From the NCBI GenBank assembly GCA_025201865.1, contig MU602673.1, positions 99,578-137,260 on the forward strand: a stretch of 37,683 nucleotides of DNA, given 5' to 3'. The position numbers and the translations under genes are program-made. Below the pieces are notes generated by a model that worked only from the letters and a program-made list of their open reading frames with translations, was not told the origin of the DNA and searched no databases. This DNA comes from Ramicandelaber brevisporus (lineage: Eukaryota; Kickxellomycota; Ramicandelaberales; Ramicandelaberaceae). Below, piece by piece: positions 19,003-28,800 of this stretch (position 1 is its first letter; each line of letters begins with the position of its first letter).

Positions 19003-19086
19003 TGGTGTCGGTGGGGTTCGAACCCACGCCTGCATACACAGACTACGACCTGAACGTAGCGCCTTGGACCACTCGGCCACAACACC
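19003..19086 (-). tRNA. tRNA-Leu(CAG), copy 2
   Basis: Identical in all 84 bases to the copy at 12905-12988, on the opposite strand: anticodon CAG, long variable arm, discriminator A, no intron. It lies 275 bp upstream of the KNL1 start on the same strand, so its Pol III unit abuts the KNL1 promoter. Confidence 0.96.
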
Positions 19087-19232
19087 TCTTGATGGACAAA
19101 AATCTTACAATGGTCATAAAAACTTGATAACAACTGGACACTCCTCTGATTCATTCCATGTTTTTTGTTTTTCTTTCAACTTTATATGCTAAGATTGAGT
19201 GCTGTACATAAACATACATTAAATGGTTTCAA

Positions 19233-20393
19233 TTAAAAGAGAGTGATTACAGAAACGATAAAGATGGCAAACAAGCCGATACATTGATTAAATTTGGCTG
19301 CAGACCCCAGTGCCGCCGCCGAAGAGGAAGGCAGTCCCGCACTGACAGTCGCCGGTGGTCCGCTCGTTCCATTGCCGGCGTTGCCTGGGTCAACCGAAAA
19401 GTCTTGCGTGGTCAGATTGGTGGCTCTTGTGATGAATCCGCTGTACTGCGACACATGCGTAAAGAAAGAGTATGACTCGCTCGACGCACATGCCTGTCCG
19501 GCTGGCGAACCATCCAGCTTGAGCGCAAATCCCAGAACACCAATCAACACCTGTGTATTACCTTGCTTGGCGACCAGTGGGCTACCTCCATCGCCGGCAC
19601 AGGGACCCTTGCCAACCACCGGCGCCATGCAAATCAGCTTGCCATTGTTATCCGTAAACAGCTCAGTCGCCTTGCTGCAGTCTGACGCCGGTCCAACTGC
19701 CACATTGACACCCTGTAGTACTGGTGCCAGTGCTGTGCTGTTTGGCTGAGTGCGACCCCATCCAAGCAGAGTCAGCAGCTGCCCATCTGTAATCGCCACA
19801 GTCGACACTTTAATCGCCGACAGCTGAGTCTCTTCGCCGAGCGTCAATGGTGTCGCCAGCTGAACCACCGCAATATCATTTGCCAGGTTCACAACATTAA
19901 GTTCTTTCGGCAGCTTGATAGACTGCACAGCATACGGAGTCATCTTCGCTGTTTCCACATTGCCGACTGCCACAAACAGCCGGTTCGCTGGCAATAACGC
20001 ATCGGAGCTGGACTGATTACGATCAAAGAAACAATGCGCCGCAGTCACCACATAGCTCGGATGGATGATTGCAGCTGAGCACAGATATTGGGCATCAGAG
20101 CCACCGCCATTTGGCTTGGAAAAGTCGGGACTCTTTGGATCGATTGGCTGTGGTTTGATGCCAATGTGGGCCATGTAGTTGACGCTGCCCTGAGACATTG
20201 TAATGCCGCCGATCACTCGCTTCGAGAATGGAGCCATTATAGTCCCAGTTGCACCGACAGCAGTCAAGGACAATAGCTGAATGAGAGAAACCAGCATGAA
20301 CAGTTTGAAGTAAGAGCGGGCCGTTGCTGCCGCTGTTGTTGTCGCCTTCTGATGGGCGGTACTGCCCACTGCATGCATCTTTAGACCGGCCAC
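19233..20393 (-). CDS. Trypsin-fold protein lacking catalytic Ser, GPI-anchor type (SPH-A)
   Basis: A 386-aa S1-family (trypsin-fold) protein. After an Ala/Thr-rich start a hydrophobic segment (about 29-47) should act as signal sequence. RVIGG (59-63) is the activation-cleavage site. The catalytic His is present in TAAHC (H120) and the Asp in ANDIAVV (D173), but the serine motif reads CAGDGGSPLV where GDSGGP is expected, so the Ser195 equivalent is Gly269. A serine stands two places on (S271), which is not positioned as nucleophile. It is therefore predicted to be a non-proteolytic homologue. The C-terminus has a Ser/Ala/Gly/Pro-rich stalk followed by a hydrophobic tail (GLFAIFIVSVITLF), typical of GPI-anchored surface proteins. 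It stands in tandem with a second homologue upstream, 372 bp away on the same strand. Possible roles, such as binding or adhesion, are inference only. Confidence 0.88.
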   Translation of the reverse strand: MAGLKMHAVGSTAHQKATTTAAATARSYFKLFMLVSLIQLLSLTAVGATGTIMAPFSKRVIGGITMSQGSVNYMAHIGIKPQPIDPKSPDFSKPNGGGSDAQYLCSAAIIHPSYVVTAAHCFFDRNQSSSDALLPANRLFVAVGNVETAKMTPYAVQSIKLPKELNVVNLANDIAVVQLATPLTLGEETQLSAIKVSTVAITDGQLLTLLGWGRTQPNSTALAPVLQGVNVAVGPASDCSKATELFTDNNGKLICMAPVVGKGPCAGDGGSPLVAKQGNTQVLIGVLGFALKLDGSPAGQACASSESYSFFTHVSQYSGFITRATNLTTQDFSVDPGNAGNGTSGPPATVSAGLPSSSAAALGSAAKFNQCIGLFAIFIVSVITLF

Positions 20394-20765
20394 GATACAC
20401 GCTCACGAGTGTTGAGAAGAAGAGAAGAAGAGAAGAGGGAGAGAGGGAGAGCGGGAGAGAGCGAAGGAAACTGATTATGATGGTTTGAAAGTGCTGTAAC
20501 AAAGTGGAGTGAAAGAACAGAGACAACGTGTGCCTGGAACGGGGGCAACTGTGTGCGACTTTGAGGGATGGTTGTTTTGTTGTTGTGCAAAAAAAATCAG
20601 GGTGCGCGTGCATATCCTTACGAAACAATGAGCAATGATAACAAGAGGAAGGAAAGAGTATTAAAGGAGGCGATGCGATGCGAGAGACAGGGGTAAAATT
20701 AAAAAGAGAGAGAGAGGGAGACAAGTGAGCACTTAATGGCCAGATTTGTGCGTCGGTTCGATGGT
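20394..20765. other. Interval between the two trypsin-fold genes
   Basis: This 372-bp stretch includes the promoter and leader of SPH-A. A GA-rich tract (about 20414-20467; CT-rich on the coding strand) starts about 20 bp upstream of its ATG, and another GAGAGAG tract lies near 20703-20718. I see no gene. Confidence 0.55.
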
Positions 20766-21881
20766 TCAATAGAGGGCGGCAAGGGCAAGGAGGAGCGCCG
20801 CCGCTGGAGACACAGTGGCGACAGCCGTCGCGCTGTTGCCCTTGGAGGTGTTGGATCCAGCATTGCTGCCACCGCCGCTGCTTTGGGTTGGCTTTGTCGA
20901 GCTACCACTGCCAGAACCGCTGTCGCCAGATGAGCTTGGTTTGGCGGAGTCGTCAGCAGCAATGTCGATGTTGGAGTTCGAGTTTGCGGTCACCTTGCCA
21001 AGATCCAATCCGGTGGCACTGAGAATGAACGGAAGGTAGTTCTTACTGCTGGCAAAGTAAGAGAGGTTTCCATCGCCACCGCACTTCGGGTTGGGAGCGC
21101 CATCAGTGCCATAGGCGTGAGACATGACGCCGACAAGAGCAGCAATCTTGTTGCCAAGAAGCTTAACAAGAGGCGAGCCACCATCTCCAACACAGGTATC
21201 AGCTCCGCTCTTCTTAAATGCCACGCAGACATAGTTGCCATCCTGGCCAGTGAATGGCTGGAAGTTGCTTTGGCACTTGCTAGTCTGACCTGCAGTAACA
21301 GCAGCGCGCTGAAGAGTTGAAGACGGAGAGCCACCGCCGCTGGTCGCACCCCATCCAAACACAAACAAGTTATCGTCGCCATCCGCTACAGGGCCTGGCA
21401 TGACTCCAATCGGCTGAACTGTCGCGTCGAACGAAACGGCACCAGTCAGTGGCACAATCGCAATGTTGTTTGCTGGAATGCCATTCTGATAGTCTGGATG
21501 ACGCTTAATGTTGGCAAAGTCCGCGTTCACAAACTTCAAGTCGCTTTCCTTTGGAGAGCCGTATCCGATGCTGATGCCAGTGAGTCCTGGCGTCAGTGAT
21601 GGGTCAACACAATGAGCTGCGGTCAGCACAAAGTTGTTCGAAAGGAATGCACCGGCGCAACGCGGGGTCTTTTTGCCGTCCGAACCCACCGTGTAGATAC
21701 GCGCGACAAACGTCGAAGCAGCGGCCGCAGTGTCGGAGCCGCCGAGGAGGCGCTTGTGGAGGAGAACTGGGGAGACTCCGGAGATACCGTTGCTGTCACT
21801 GGCAAACGCGGTCGAAAAGGTGGTAGTCGCGACGGTGGCCATGGCTAGCATGGCTGCTGATCGTTTGAACATCATCTCCAA
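20766..21881 (-). CDS. Trypsin-fold protein with two triad residues replaced, GPI-anchor type (SPH-B)
   Basis: A 371-aa S1-family protein with an N-terminal signal peptide (about 1-27, ending TAFAS). The activation-like site is RLLGG (44-48). The catalytic His is kept in TAAHC (H90), but the Asp position is Asn139 (ANNIAIV), and the serine motif is CVGDGGSPLV, placing Gly234 at the Ser195 position. With two of three triad residues gone it cannot be a classical serine protease. The C-terminal quarter is a Ser/Gly/Asn/Thr-rich stalk ending in a hydrophobic tail (SPAAALLLALAALY) consistent with GPI anchoring. It shares the GDGGSP change with SPH-A, so the serine was probably lost before the duplication that made the pair. 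The start could also be Met3 or Met4; the signal peptide is intact in each case. Confidence 0.88.
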   Translation of the reverse strand: MEMMFKRSAAMLAMATVATTTFSTAFASDSNGISGVSPVLLHKRLLGGSDTAAAASTFVARIYTVGSDGKKTPRCAGAFLSNNFVLTAAHCVDPSLTPGLTGISIGYGSPKESDLKFVNADFANIKRHPDYQNGIPANNIAIVPLTGAVSFDATVQPIGVMPGPVADGDDNLFVFGWGATSGGGSPSSTLQRAAVTAGQTSKCQSNFQPFTGQDGNYVCVAFKKSGADTCVGDGGSPLVKLLGNKIAALVGVMSHAYGTDGAPNPKCGGDGNLSYFASSKNYLPFILSATGLDLGKVTANSNSNIDIAADDSAKPSSSGDSGSGSGSSTKPTQSSGGGSNAGSNTSKGNSATAVATVSPAAALLLALAALY

Positions 21882-22528
21882 GAAAAGGCAAGCAAGTAAA
21901 CAGGCAAGACGCTGTTGATAGGAGGGGACACGGAGGACGTAGGGACAGGAAAAGGAAGAAGAAGAAGAGACTGGAGGGGAGGAAGGGAGGAAGGGAAGAT
22001 TAGGTTACAGGGGTAGCAGATTAAGTAGTGAAGAAGGTCGTAGAAAGGTTCGTTCGCTTGTTCGCTTGTTTGGTAGGTAGGTGGGTGAGTGGTTCAAAGA
22101 ACAACCAACCTGTCGACAGGCAGCTCAGGAACCGTGGCGGAGTATCAATCTGGGTCTCTCGACTATTTCAGTAGCAGCATTGCCGAAGCGCAACACCTCC
22201 ACAATGAGACGTCTCGATGACGCTGTATCTCTTTGGATGCGCATCTATTCATAGACACGGATTCAAAGCAATTTAACTCGATTCAGTTGGATGGAGGATG
22301 GACAACAACAGGCTTTGCCAGATTCATTCGCTAGAATTGGAGTCCCCGAGCAGGCGTAAAGCTGGCGAACCAGAAGGTGACCCAGAAAGCGCGTGCGTGT
22401 GTGTGCGTGTTGCGAAGGTGGAATTTTTCCGGGCTACTCGAAATGCACACAGGCTGTCCAGTCGAACTCTCGCTACATACTCTTCTCCCGAAAGCCTTCC
22501 ACACAGATATAATCAAACTGCGGCGAAC
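21882..22528. promoter_or_regulatory. Divergent interval between SPH-B and a secreted protein gene
   Basis: About 650 bp holding promoters for both flanking genes, each of which encodes a protein with a signal peptide. It includes a GAAGAAGAAGAGA tract (about 21956-21972), a GGGAGGAAGGGAGGAAGGGA tract (about 21977-21997) and, next to the SPH-B start, a GGCAAGCAAGTAAACAGGCAAG segment like the CAAACAGG leader repeats at 5464-5528. No specific operator is recognised. An in-frame extension of the rightward gene (from 22298) lies inside it and is judged non-coding. Confidence 0.45.
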
Positions 22529-23386
22529 ATGGTCAGTCTGCGGCGATGCTGCACGATAGCTGCTGTCACTGTAGCTGCCACAGCTGCTCTGACAACGGTG
22601 TGCATTGAGGCGGCTAATGCTACAGGCGGCAAAGGCACGGGCAGCAAGGCGACCGAAGCAAAGAAGCCTCTTCCACAGAAACCGAGCCAGCAGAAGCTGC
22701 AGCCGCTGATACCGGATACGAAGGCGAATACGAAGGCGAATACAAAGGTGCGTGCTCAGGACGCTGCGAAGCAACCTGTAAAGTCTCCTGCAAAGGCACA
22801 GCGCGGACTGTATCCTACGAGTGCTCAGTCGTCGGCAGCAAAGCCCTCACCAACAACAACCACGACATCGAGCACACCAACTGTGACAAAGGCGACGGGA
22901 GCACGAGCGACATCTCCAGGATTTGATGCACCTCGCCCACGGCCGACCGGTCTCAACACAGCCCGACCATCGCCAACACCGAAGCCTAGCAAACCAGCAA
23001 GTCAACCAGGTCCCAAAGTCATCTCTCCCTCCGATTCGGATGATGATGACGATGATGAAGATAGCCGTCGTGATACCATGAAGGGCACGGGCAGTCGTGT
23101 GTCAAATGGAGACGGCAACGGATGGGGAAGCTGGGATGACATTGCAAACAATAAGGCACAAATCAAGTTCCCAAGCGCAAAGCAACAGCAGCAGCAACAG
23201 CAGCGTGAGGAAGCAAATCGCGTGAGAATCGACGACTACTCTGCTGGCAGATGGAGACCTCCCATCGCCGACCATGATGATGGCGACGAAGAAGACGATG
23301 ACGACGACGATAGCGATGGTGATGGCCATGTGGGCTCGAGACTAGCAAACAAGGTCAAGAGTCCATTCTACGTCTTTGTTAGATGA
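22529..23386 (+). CDS. Secreted low-complexity protein, unknown function
   Basis: A 285-aa protein with a clear signal peptide (SLRRCCTIAAVTVAATAALT, cleavage probably near IEAANA). The rest is disordered: a Lys/Pro/Gln/Thr/Ser-rich region with three repeats of TKANTKA type, PRPTGLNTARPSPTPKPSKP, an acidic DDDDDDED run, a KQQQQQQQR run and a second Asp-rich run before the basic C-terminal KVKSPFYVFVR. No known domain is visible. I start at 22529 because the frame upstream (to 22298) has no signal or structure. The last residues are the most protein-like and could be a functional peptide; dibasic sites are few. It is divergent from SPH-B, and both products are predicted to enter the secretory route. 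Confidence 0.68.
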   Translation: MVSLRRCCTIAAVTVAATAALTTVCIEAANATGGKGTGSKATEAKKPLPQKPSQQKLQPLIPDTKANTKANTKVRAQDAAKQPVKSPAKAQRGLYPTSAQSSAAKPSPTTTTTSSTPTVTKATGARATSPGFDAPRPRPTGLNTARPSPTPKPSKPASQPGPKVISPSDSDDDDDDEDSRRDTMKGTGSRVSNGDGNGWGSWDDIANNKAQIKFPSAKQQQQQQQREEANRVRIDDYSAGRWRPPIADHDDGDEEDDDDDDSDGDGHVGSRLANKVKSPFYVFVR

Positions 23387-23510
23387 TGAGCAAATCCGTC
23401 CATTCCTGCAACCTAATCATTCCACAACTGCATTACTCTCACGCTTTGTGTTTTTGTTTTTTGTTTTCCATACCCAATTTTCATTTCTGAGCAAATAGCA
23501 CGAAGACGAA

Positions 23511-25052
23511 ATGACCAACGCGACGCGTCCTCTGCGATGGGCACGCGCTATTGCCACTGCGCTGCTCGTCTATGCCGCGATCACTGTCGTCCTGTCGGCA
23601 GCATCTGCCTTGGCTCACGGCCATCACGGTCATCATAACCACGACCACGACCACGACCACGACCATAACCACGACCATCATCATGACCACGACCACGGTC
23701 ATCACAGCCATAGCGAGCATCAGCACACTGGTGCGCCAGGAACGTTGCTCTCTCGTGTCCTGGCCACGCTCTTCCCAACCGATTCACCCGCCGTTGGCGC
23801 GTTGCTGGCCACTGCGTACATTTCGATATTCCCCAACTTGGTTCTCTTTGTTGTGCCAGCAACAATCTCGCGCAAGACGCTGAACACGCTCGTCAGCTTC
23901 GCAGCTGGTGGCCTCATTGGCGACGTTGTTTTGCATCTCATTCCGCACGCTTTGATGGATGCTGCAAGTGTGATATTGGCACCGACTCCGACCGAGCACG
24001 AGCATGACCATGGCCATGATCACGAACACCACGAACACCACCACCATCATCATGGACATGAGCACGGCCATGCTCATTCATTCGGCAGCGAAGATGCGCA
24101 TGCTAGATTCCACCAAGGCGCGACCGTGATCGGAATTGCCATCTTTGCCGGTATTCTGGTCTTTTTTGCAGTTGACAAGTACATGCGCATCCAGGGCATT
24201 GGCCGTAAGGATAGCCATGGACACTCTCACAGTCACTCGCACTCTCATCAACATCATCATCATCATGGCGAAAGCGTGGAACAAAAGAAGAGTGCTGAAA
24301 AGACTGATGGTGACAGCAAGGATGGCCTACGCAAACGAAATGTCTCCAAGGAATCAACCGATGCATCGTCTGTCGCCACGGCTGCCGCTTCTCCTGCACC
24401 AAAGGCTGTGAACTACTCAATCTACCTCAACATGGTTGCAGATGCATCCCACAACTTTACCGACGGCCTGGCTATTGCTGCATCGTTCTACACTTCACGC
24501 AGCATCGGTATCTCTACATTTATTGCGGTTGCTTTCCACGAAATTCCACACGAGTTTGGCGACTTTGCCATTTTGCTGCGCGGCGGATTCCCGAGATGGA
24601 AGGCCATTGCTACACAAGGACTCACCGCAATCGGCGCATTTATGGGCACATTTGTTGGCATCTTGTTAGAGGAGATTGCGCGTGGTAACTCAAAGGACAG
24701 TGTCTTGGGCACATTTCTGTCTGCTCCGGTTGCTTCGGCACTGAATGGCTTGAGCAAAGTTGTGTCGATCGTGCCGGCTCCGGCTTGGATGTCGAGAATC
24801 GCATGGTCTCAGCTGGTGATTCCATTCACCGCCGGTGGTTTCCTTTACATTGCCACCTGCGGTGTCATTCCCGACCTGCTCGGCGATACCAGCGATGATG
24901 ATACCGATGATGAGTTACACAAGAAGGACGGAGAGATTACTGAATCCAAGGCAGCGGCATTGCGCCAGGCAGCATCGCGTCAGTTCATCCGCGAAGTGCT
25001 GGCCATGTGTCTCGGCGTCTTTTTCATGGCAGTCATCGCCCTTAACGAGTAG
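23511..25052 (+). CDS. YKE4: ZIP-family zinc transporter, ZIP7/KE4 type
   Basis: A 513-aa multipass transporter of the LIV-1/KE4 branch of the ZIP family, which moves Zn2+ (or Mn2+) into the cytosol, typically from ER or Golgi. An N-terminal signal/TM is followed by an exceptionally His/Asp-rich luminal stretch (about residues 36-72), TM segments (ISIFPNLVLFVVPATI; LVSFAAGGLIGDVVLHLIPHAL), two further His-rich loops (about 165-190 and 233-258) and the intramembrane metal site HNFTDG (314-319) and HEIPHE (343-348), the HELP-type signature. The C-terminal TMs end at MCLGVFFMAVIALNE. The length and domain order match SLC39A7 and yeast Yke4. The 124-bp gap from the upstream gene is short, so the promoter is compact. 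Confidence 0.93.
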   Translation: MTNATRPLRWARAIATALLVYAAITVVLSAASALAHGHHGHHNHDHDHDHDHNHDHHHDHDHGHHSHSEHQHTGAPGTLLSRVLATLFPTDSPAVGALLATAYISIFPNLVLFVVPATISRKTLNTLVSFAAGGLIGDVVLHLIPHALMDAASVILAPTPTEHEHDHGHDHEHHEHHHHHHGHEHGHAHSFGSEDAHARFHQGATVIGIAIFAGILVFFAVDKYMRIQGIGRKDSHGHSHSHSHSHQHHHHHGESVEQKKSAEKTDGDSKDGLRKRNVSKESTDASSVATAAASPAPKAVNYSIYLNMVADASHNFTDGLAIAASFYTSRSIGISTFIAVAFHEIPHEFGDFAILLRGGFPRWKAIATQGLTAIGAFMGTFVGILLEEIARGNSKDSVLGTFLSAPVASALNGLSKVVSIVPAPAWMSRIAWSQLVIPFTAGGFLYIATCGVIPDLLGDTSDDDTDDELHKKDGEITESKAAALRQAASRQFIREVLAMCLGVFFMAVIALNE

Positions 25053-25060
25053 TTTTTGGT

Positions 25061-25104
25061 TTGTTTTGCTTAACTTTACTTTGCTTAACTTTGCTTTACT
25101 TTGC
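25061..25104. repeat. TTTGCTTAACTTTACT-type repeat between ZIP and QCR7
   Basis: Tandem, degenerate TTTGCTTAACTT/TTTGCTTTACTT units just after the ZIP stop codon, in its 3' UTR or the QCR7 promoter. Confidence 0.7.
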
Positions 25105-25293
25105 AAAACTGCTGCTTCGGTGGAGTTCGGATGTCCATGTTAAATTTTTTTTAGGTCATAAAATTTTTTATTGCACTGCCGCGCGCACTCCCACCGTGTC
25201 GGTTGCACTTTCCCCGCTTTGCAACGACTTCACGTTCAAAAAAGACAAAAAGCACCACCACCACCACCATCTCTCACACAGGAAAGACAATCC

Positions 25294-25668
25294 ATGTCGG
25301 CACCAACTCTCGCGCCTCTGATCCGCAAGAGCCCACTGCTCACCAAGCTGGCGGCGCCGCTGGCCAAGTTCTACTTTGCCGCGTCCGGCTACCGTAAGCT
25401 CGGCCTCCTCCACGATGATCTCATTATCGAAGAGAACCCGGTTGTCCAGGAAGCCATTCGCCGTCTTCCAGAGGACGTTAAGGACGGCCGTGCCTGGCGT
25501 CATCGCGTTGCCCTGCAGTTGTCATTGGAGCATCACGAGCTGCCAAAGGAAAAGTGGACCAAGTTTGAAGACGACGTTCGTTACCTGCAGCCATACATTG
25601 ACGAGGTTGCCGCAGAGTTTAAGGAGCGCGAGATGTTTGATGCCATGCAGGCTGTCTTCAAGAAATAA
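25294..25668 (+). CDS. QCR7: Cytochrome bc1 complex subunit 7 (14 kDa)
   Basis: A 124-aa mitochondrial protein of ubiquinol-cytochrome c reductase (complex III), the UQCRB/Qcr7 family. Signature segments are YRKLGLLHDDLIIEENPVVQ, EAIRRLPEDV, RVALQLSLEHHELPKEKWTK and YLQPYIDEV. It sits on the matrix side bound to cytochrome b and is needed for complex assembly. The N-terminus is basic and amphipathic, as usual for the family, with no long presequence. I chose the ATG at 25294 because the upstream part of the frame is a CA/His-repeat leader (CACCACCACCACCAC). It is convergent with DDB1, with 179 bp between the stops. Confidence 0.93.
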   Translation: MSAPTLAPLIRKSPLLTKLAAPLAKFYFAASGYRKLGLLHDDLIIEENPVVQEAIRRLPEDVKDGRAWRHRVALQLSLEHHELPKEKWTKFEDDVRYLQPYIDEVAAEFKEREMFDAMQAVFKK

Positions 25669-25847
25669 ACGATGATAGCAGCAGCTGCGTGTTTTTTCTT
25701 TTCTTCCTCATCATCACCTTTATTATTCCAACGGCAACATTAACGATCATGTAGATGTCCAAATATCGTTAGTTTTCGTATAAATTAAAATAGTTAGGAA
25801 AAGCTAATAAAATGAGAATATGAAGGGGGCGAGGATGTGCTACTTGC

Positions 25848-28800
25848 TCAATGCATTTGGGCCAGCTCGGAGATCAGACCGATGACGTCAATGGCCGAGA
25901 TGGCTTGGCCGGTGGCTTCGCTGGCTGCTGACACAATCTTGAACTGAGCAGCTCGCTCCAAGTTCAGGAACTCCTCGACTAAGTTACCGTCGATAAACCC
26001 AAACGCGTCATCAGTCTTTTGCTGGTTGGAGAATCGGCGCCATGTCGCGTGATCCAATGTCCCAGAAAGAGACGGTGGGGGTGAAGACTGAGACGTCGCC
26101 GCAGTATTACCGCCATTGGATGCAGACAGTGCTGACGATGCTGTTGTTTGGTTAGTAAAGCGCTGAGCCATTGCATTCTGAATTGCGTTCAGGATGTGGA
26201 AGATGTAGGCAGTGAGAGGCACAATCAACCCAATGGCACCATCGCATGTAGCATAAAGATGTGTATCGGACTCAGCCAGCGTTGGTCTCACCTTGGATGC
26301 AGTGCGAGAAGAGACACGGTCACGAGATGTGTCAGCAGCAGCGTGTAGCACAATGCGGCCAGGCAAGACTCTGTTGATTGAGTCGCCCAAATGCCATCTA
26401 CCGCAGATCTGCAGCCGCTTGGCATCGATCACATTGGCTGAAGATGGCACGCCAGCCGAGGTTGACGGGATAGCTGGCGAGGTGGGATTAGTCTGCTGCG
26501 AGAACATTGTAAGGTTGAACGATGAGTCGGCCAGGAGATAGCGGTCTTCTCCGGTGTCAGGATCTGTAATGACAGCAACAGCCGTTGTCCAAAGTGATTG
26601 GCGATGTGCAGCTGCTTCAGATAAAACATGATGGTCAACCAATTGAGCACGCACTTGCGGATCGACGTCGCCAGCAGCAAGGCGGCCAATTGGGACAGGG
26701 CGAGTGCCCGGAGCAACAGCACTGCGCTGGGCAATAGACAAAGAGTGTTGAAGGAGAGTGAGTGAGCGCATCAAGTCACCAACAGCAACAAGGCCATCGC
26801 CAGATTGCTTGGTTGAGTCAAGAGTGTGGTATTGACGATTGACTGCAATGTAGAGAGCCTGGATAAATGATGAATTCCATGTAAGCAAATCGACATGATA
26901 TGGCAGTTGCTGGTTTGACGGATCTTGAGGTGCACATCCAGCAGGTGCATTATTAGCATCACCATCGCCACCACTACTACTGCCATCGCTATTGATGTTT
27001 TCAGTGCCAGAATTAGAATTGTGTTGTTCACGAGAATGGCTGAGTCCAAACAGCTTGACATGGTTAACCACAGTTGACAGGAACATACCACGGAATGGAG
27101 TAACTGAATACACCGGACCACCACAGTCTCGCACAGCAACCAAGCAAAGTCGAGCAATCTTCTCGGCGCTGTCAAGGGACGAATCCTGCTCACGGATATC
27201 AAAAATGAGAATCCGTCCGGTTGCAGAGTCTTCAGATTCACCTGGCCGAGATATCGCAGTGCCAACAACAATTAAGGGGCGAGAGCTACTGGCATGGAAA
27301 GGAACGAGCGCCACGGACACTCCCAATTCATGCTCACCAAGTGCAAATGTGTCCAATAGCGTAAAGTCTCGATCGTCAAATAAGCGAACAAATCCATCCT
27401 CGGCAGAATACGATGGGCTATCTGCGTTCCGGAGACGAGTTGTCAGAACACATACGCTGTGAGCAGATGGGTGATGCACAATGTGGGCGGGGCTCTCATT
27501 ATCAAGCTTGTGGGTAGTGACGTGCAGGCGTTGTACTCGATCAATGGATCCAATTCGGATACAAGACACTGCCTCTGCATCATCCAAAACGAAATCACGC
27601 AGTGCAACATCTAACTCACTGATTGCTGATTCGAGCGGCTGTGGCAATGGCAGTGACGCAACAGCGGGTACATTTTCACGCCTCTCAGCTGCCGAGGGAG
27701 TAAATGCCAGGACATGAAGGGATGGCTGTGATGGATGAACACGGAGCTGTGCCATTGCAGATACACCACGCACGGCGAGTGGGCTTGTCAGCAATCTGTG
27801 CTCAGCCATTGTATCAGATGCGGCTGTGACGGATGAGAATGCAACATATGACGAAATGATGACGGATCGCTCAGGAGATGATGCCAGAATGTTTGAATCG
27901 CACAGTACCTCAGCTACTGTCCAGCGAGATGGCGCTGGCCGGCCAGGCGAGGTGCGAGAAATAGTGGCAGGACGCGGTCCCAGATGAATGACACGGTGCG
28001 AACCAACCTCTGCCAGGTTAGATTGGTTGATGGAGTAAAAATGAACAGAGCCGTCCGACATGGCAGCGGACAAGTACGATGGAGGACGATTGATGCCCTT
28101 GGCCAGTGAGAGAGCAACATGGCGTTCAGCGAGAGCAATATTACCCAGAATGACATTGCGTGGCACAGCATTGCCAGCATCGTCGATGACAACGTGGGCG
28201 ACTTCGCGCAGAGTGCTCATGCGTCTGATTGAAATAGTAGAGTCGCGCCATGTACCAACCGCACATAATTCAGAGGTTGGAACTGCATCCATCGTTTTGC
28301 CAGTAATAATGTGATCAGACAACGAGGCAATATCAACACAGCTAATTTCAGCATCCAAAGCAGCCTCAGCTACGACATGAAGGCTATCATCCTTGATAAG
28401 AAGATGAGCCAGCCTATTTCGGTTGAATGCTATCAGAATTTGAGCGCCAAAGCACTTGGCTGAGGTGATGGAAGCATGTTGTCCTGACGGTGGCCAACTG
28501 GATACAACCTGAGAAGATTGAGTACTCACAATGCGAACTGAGTCAGATGTAATCTGAATTGCCATTGTAGAGTGCGGAACTGCTGCGGCACACAGTGTTT
28601 GCTGTGCGAGGTCAAATCCACCGAATGCACTGAGCTCAGCCAATGTGACATCCTGGATGTTTTGCGGTTGATCCAAATCCATTGCATCTTCATCGTCATC
28701 CAGATCATCACCAGAGATGCCTACTGCAAACACTCTTGTGTCACAAAGGCTCGAAACTACCAGGATATCACCACGGCTAGTTGAACGGCCGCCTGTCTGT

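Larger units (their letters stand above)
18989..19087. repeat. Right arm of the 99-bp perfect inverted repeat (tRNA-Leu)
   Basis: Reverse complement of 12904-13002 without mismatch. The two arms are separated by 5986 bp that contain the DUF218, kappa-GST-like and KNL1 genes. Confidence 0.93.

Noticed and set aside
22298-22528. 77-residue N-terminal extension of the secreted protein
   Set aside because: No structure or signal in it, whereas the internal Met at 22529 is followed directly by a good signal peptide.
25171-25293. 41-residue N-terminal extension of the Qcr7 frame
   Set aside because: Derived from a CACCAC repeat leader; the family length is reached from 25294.
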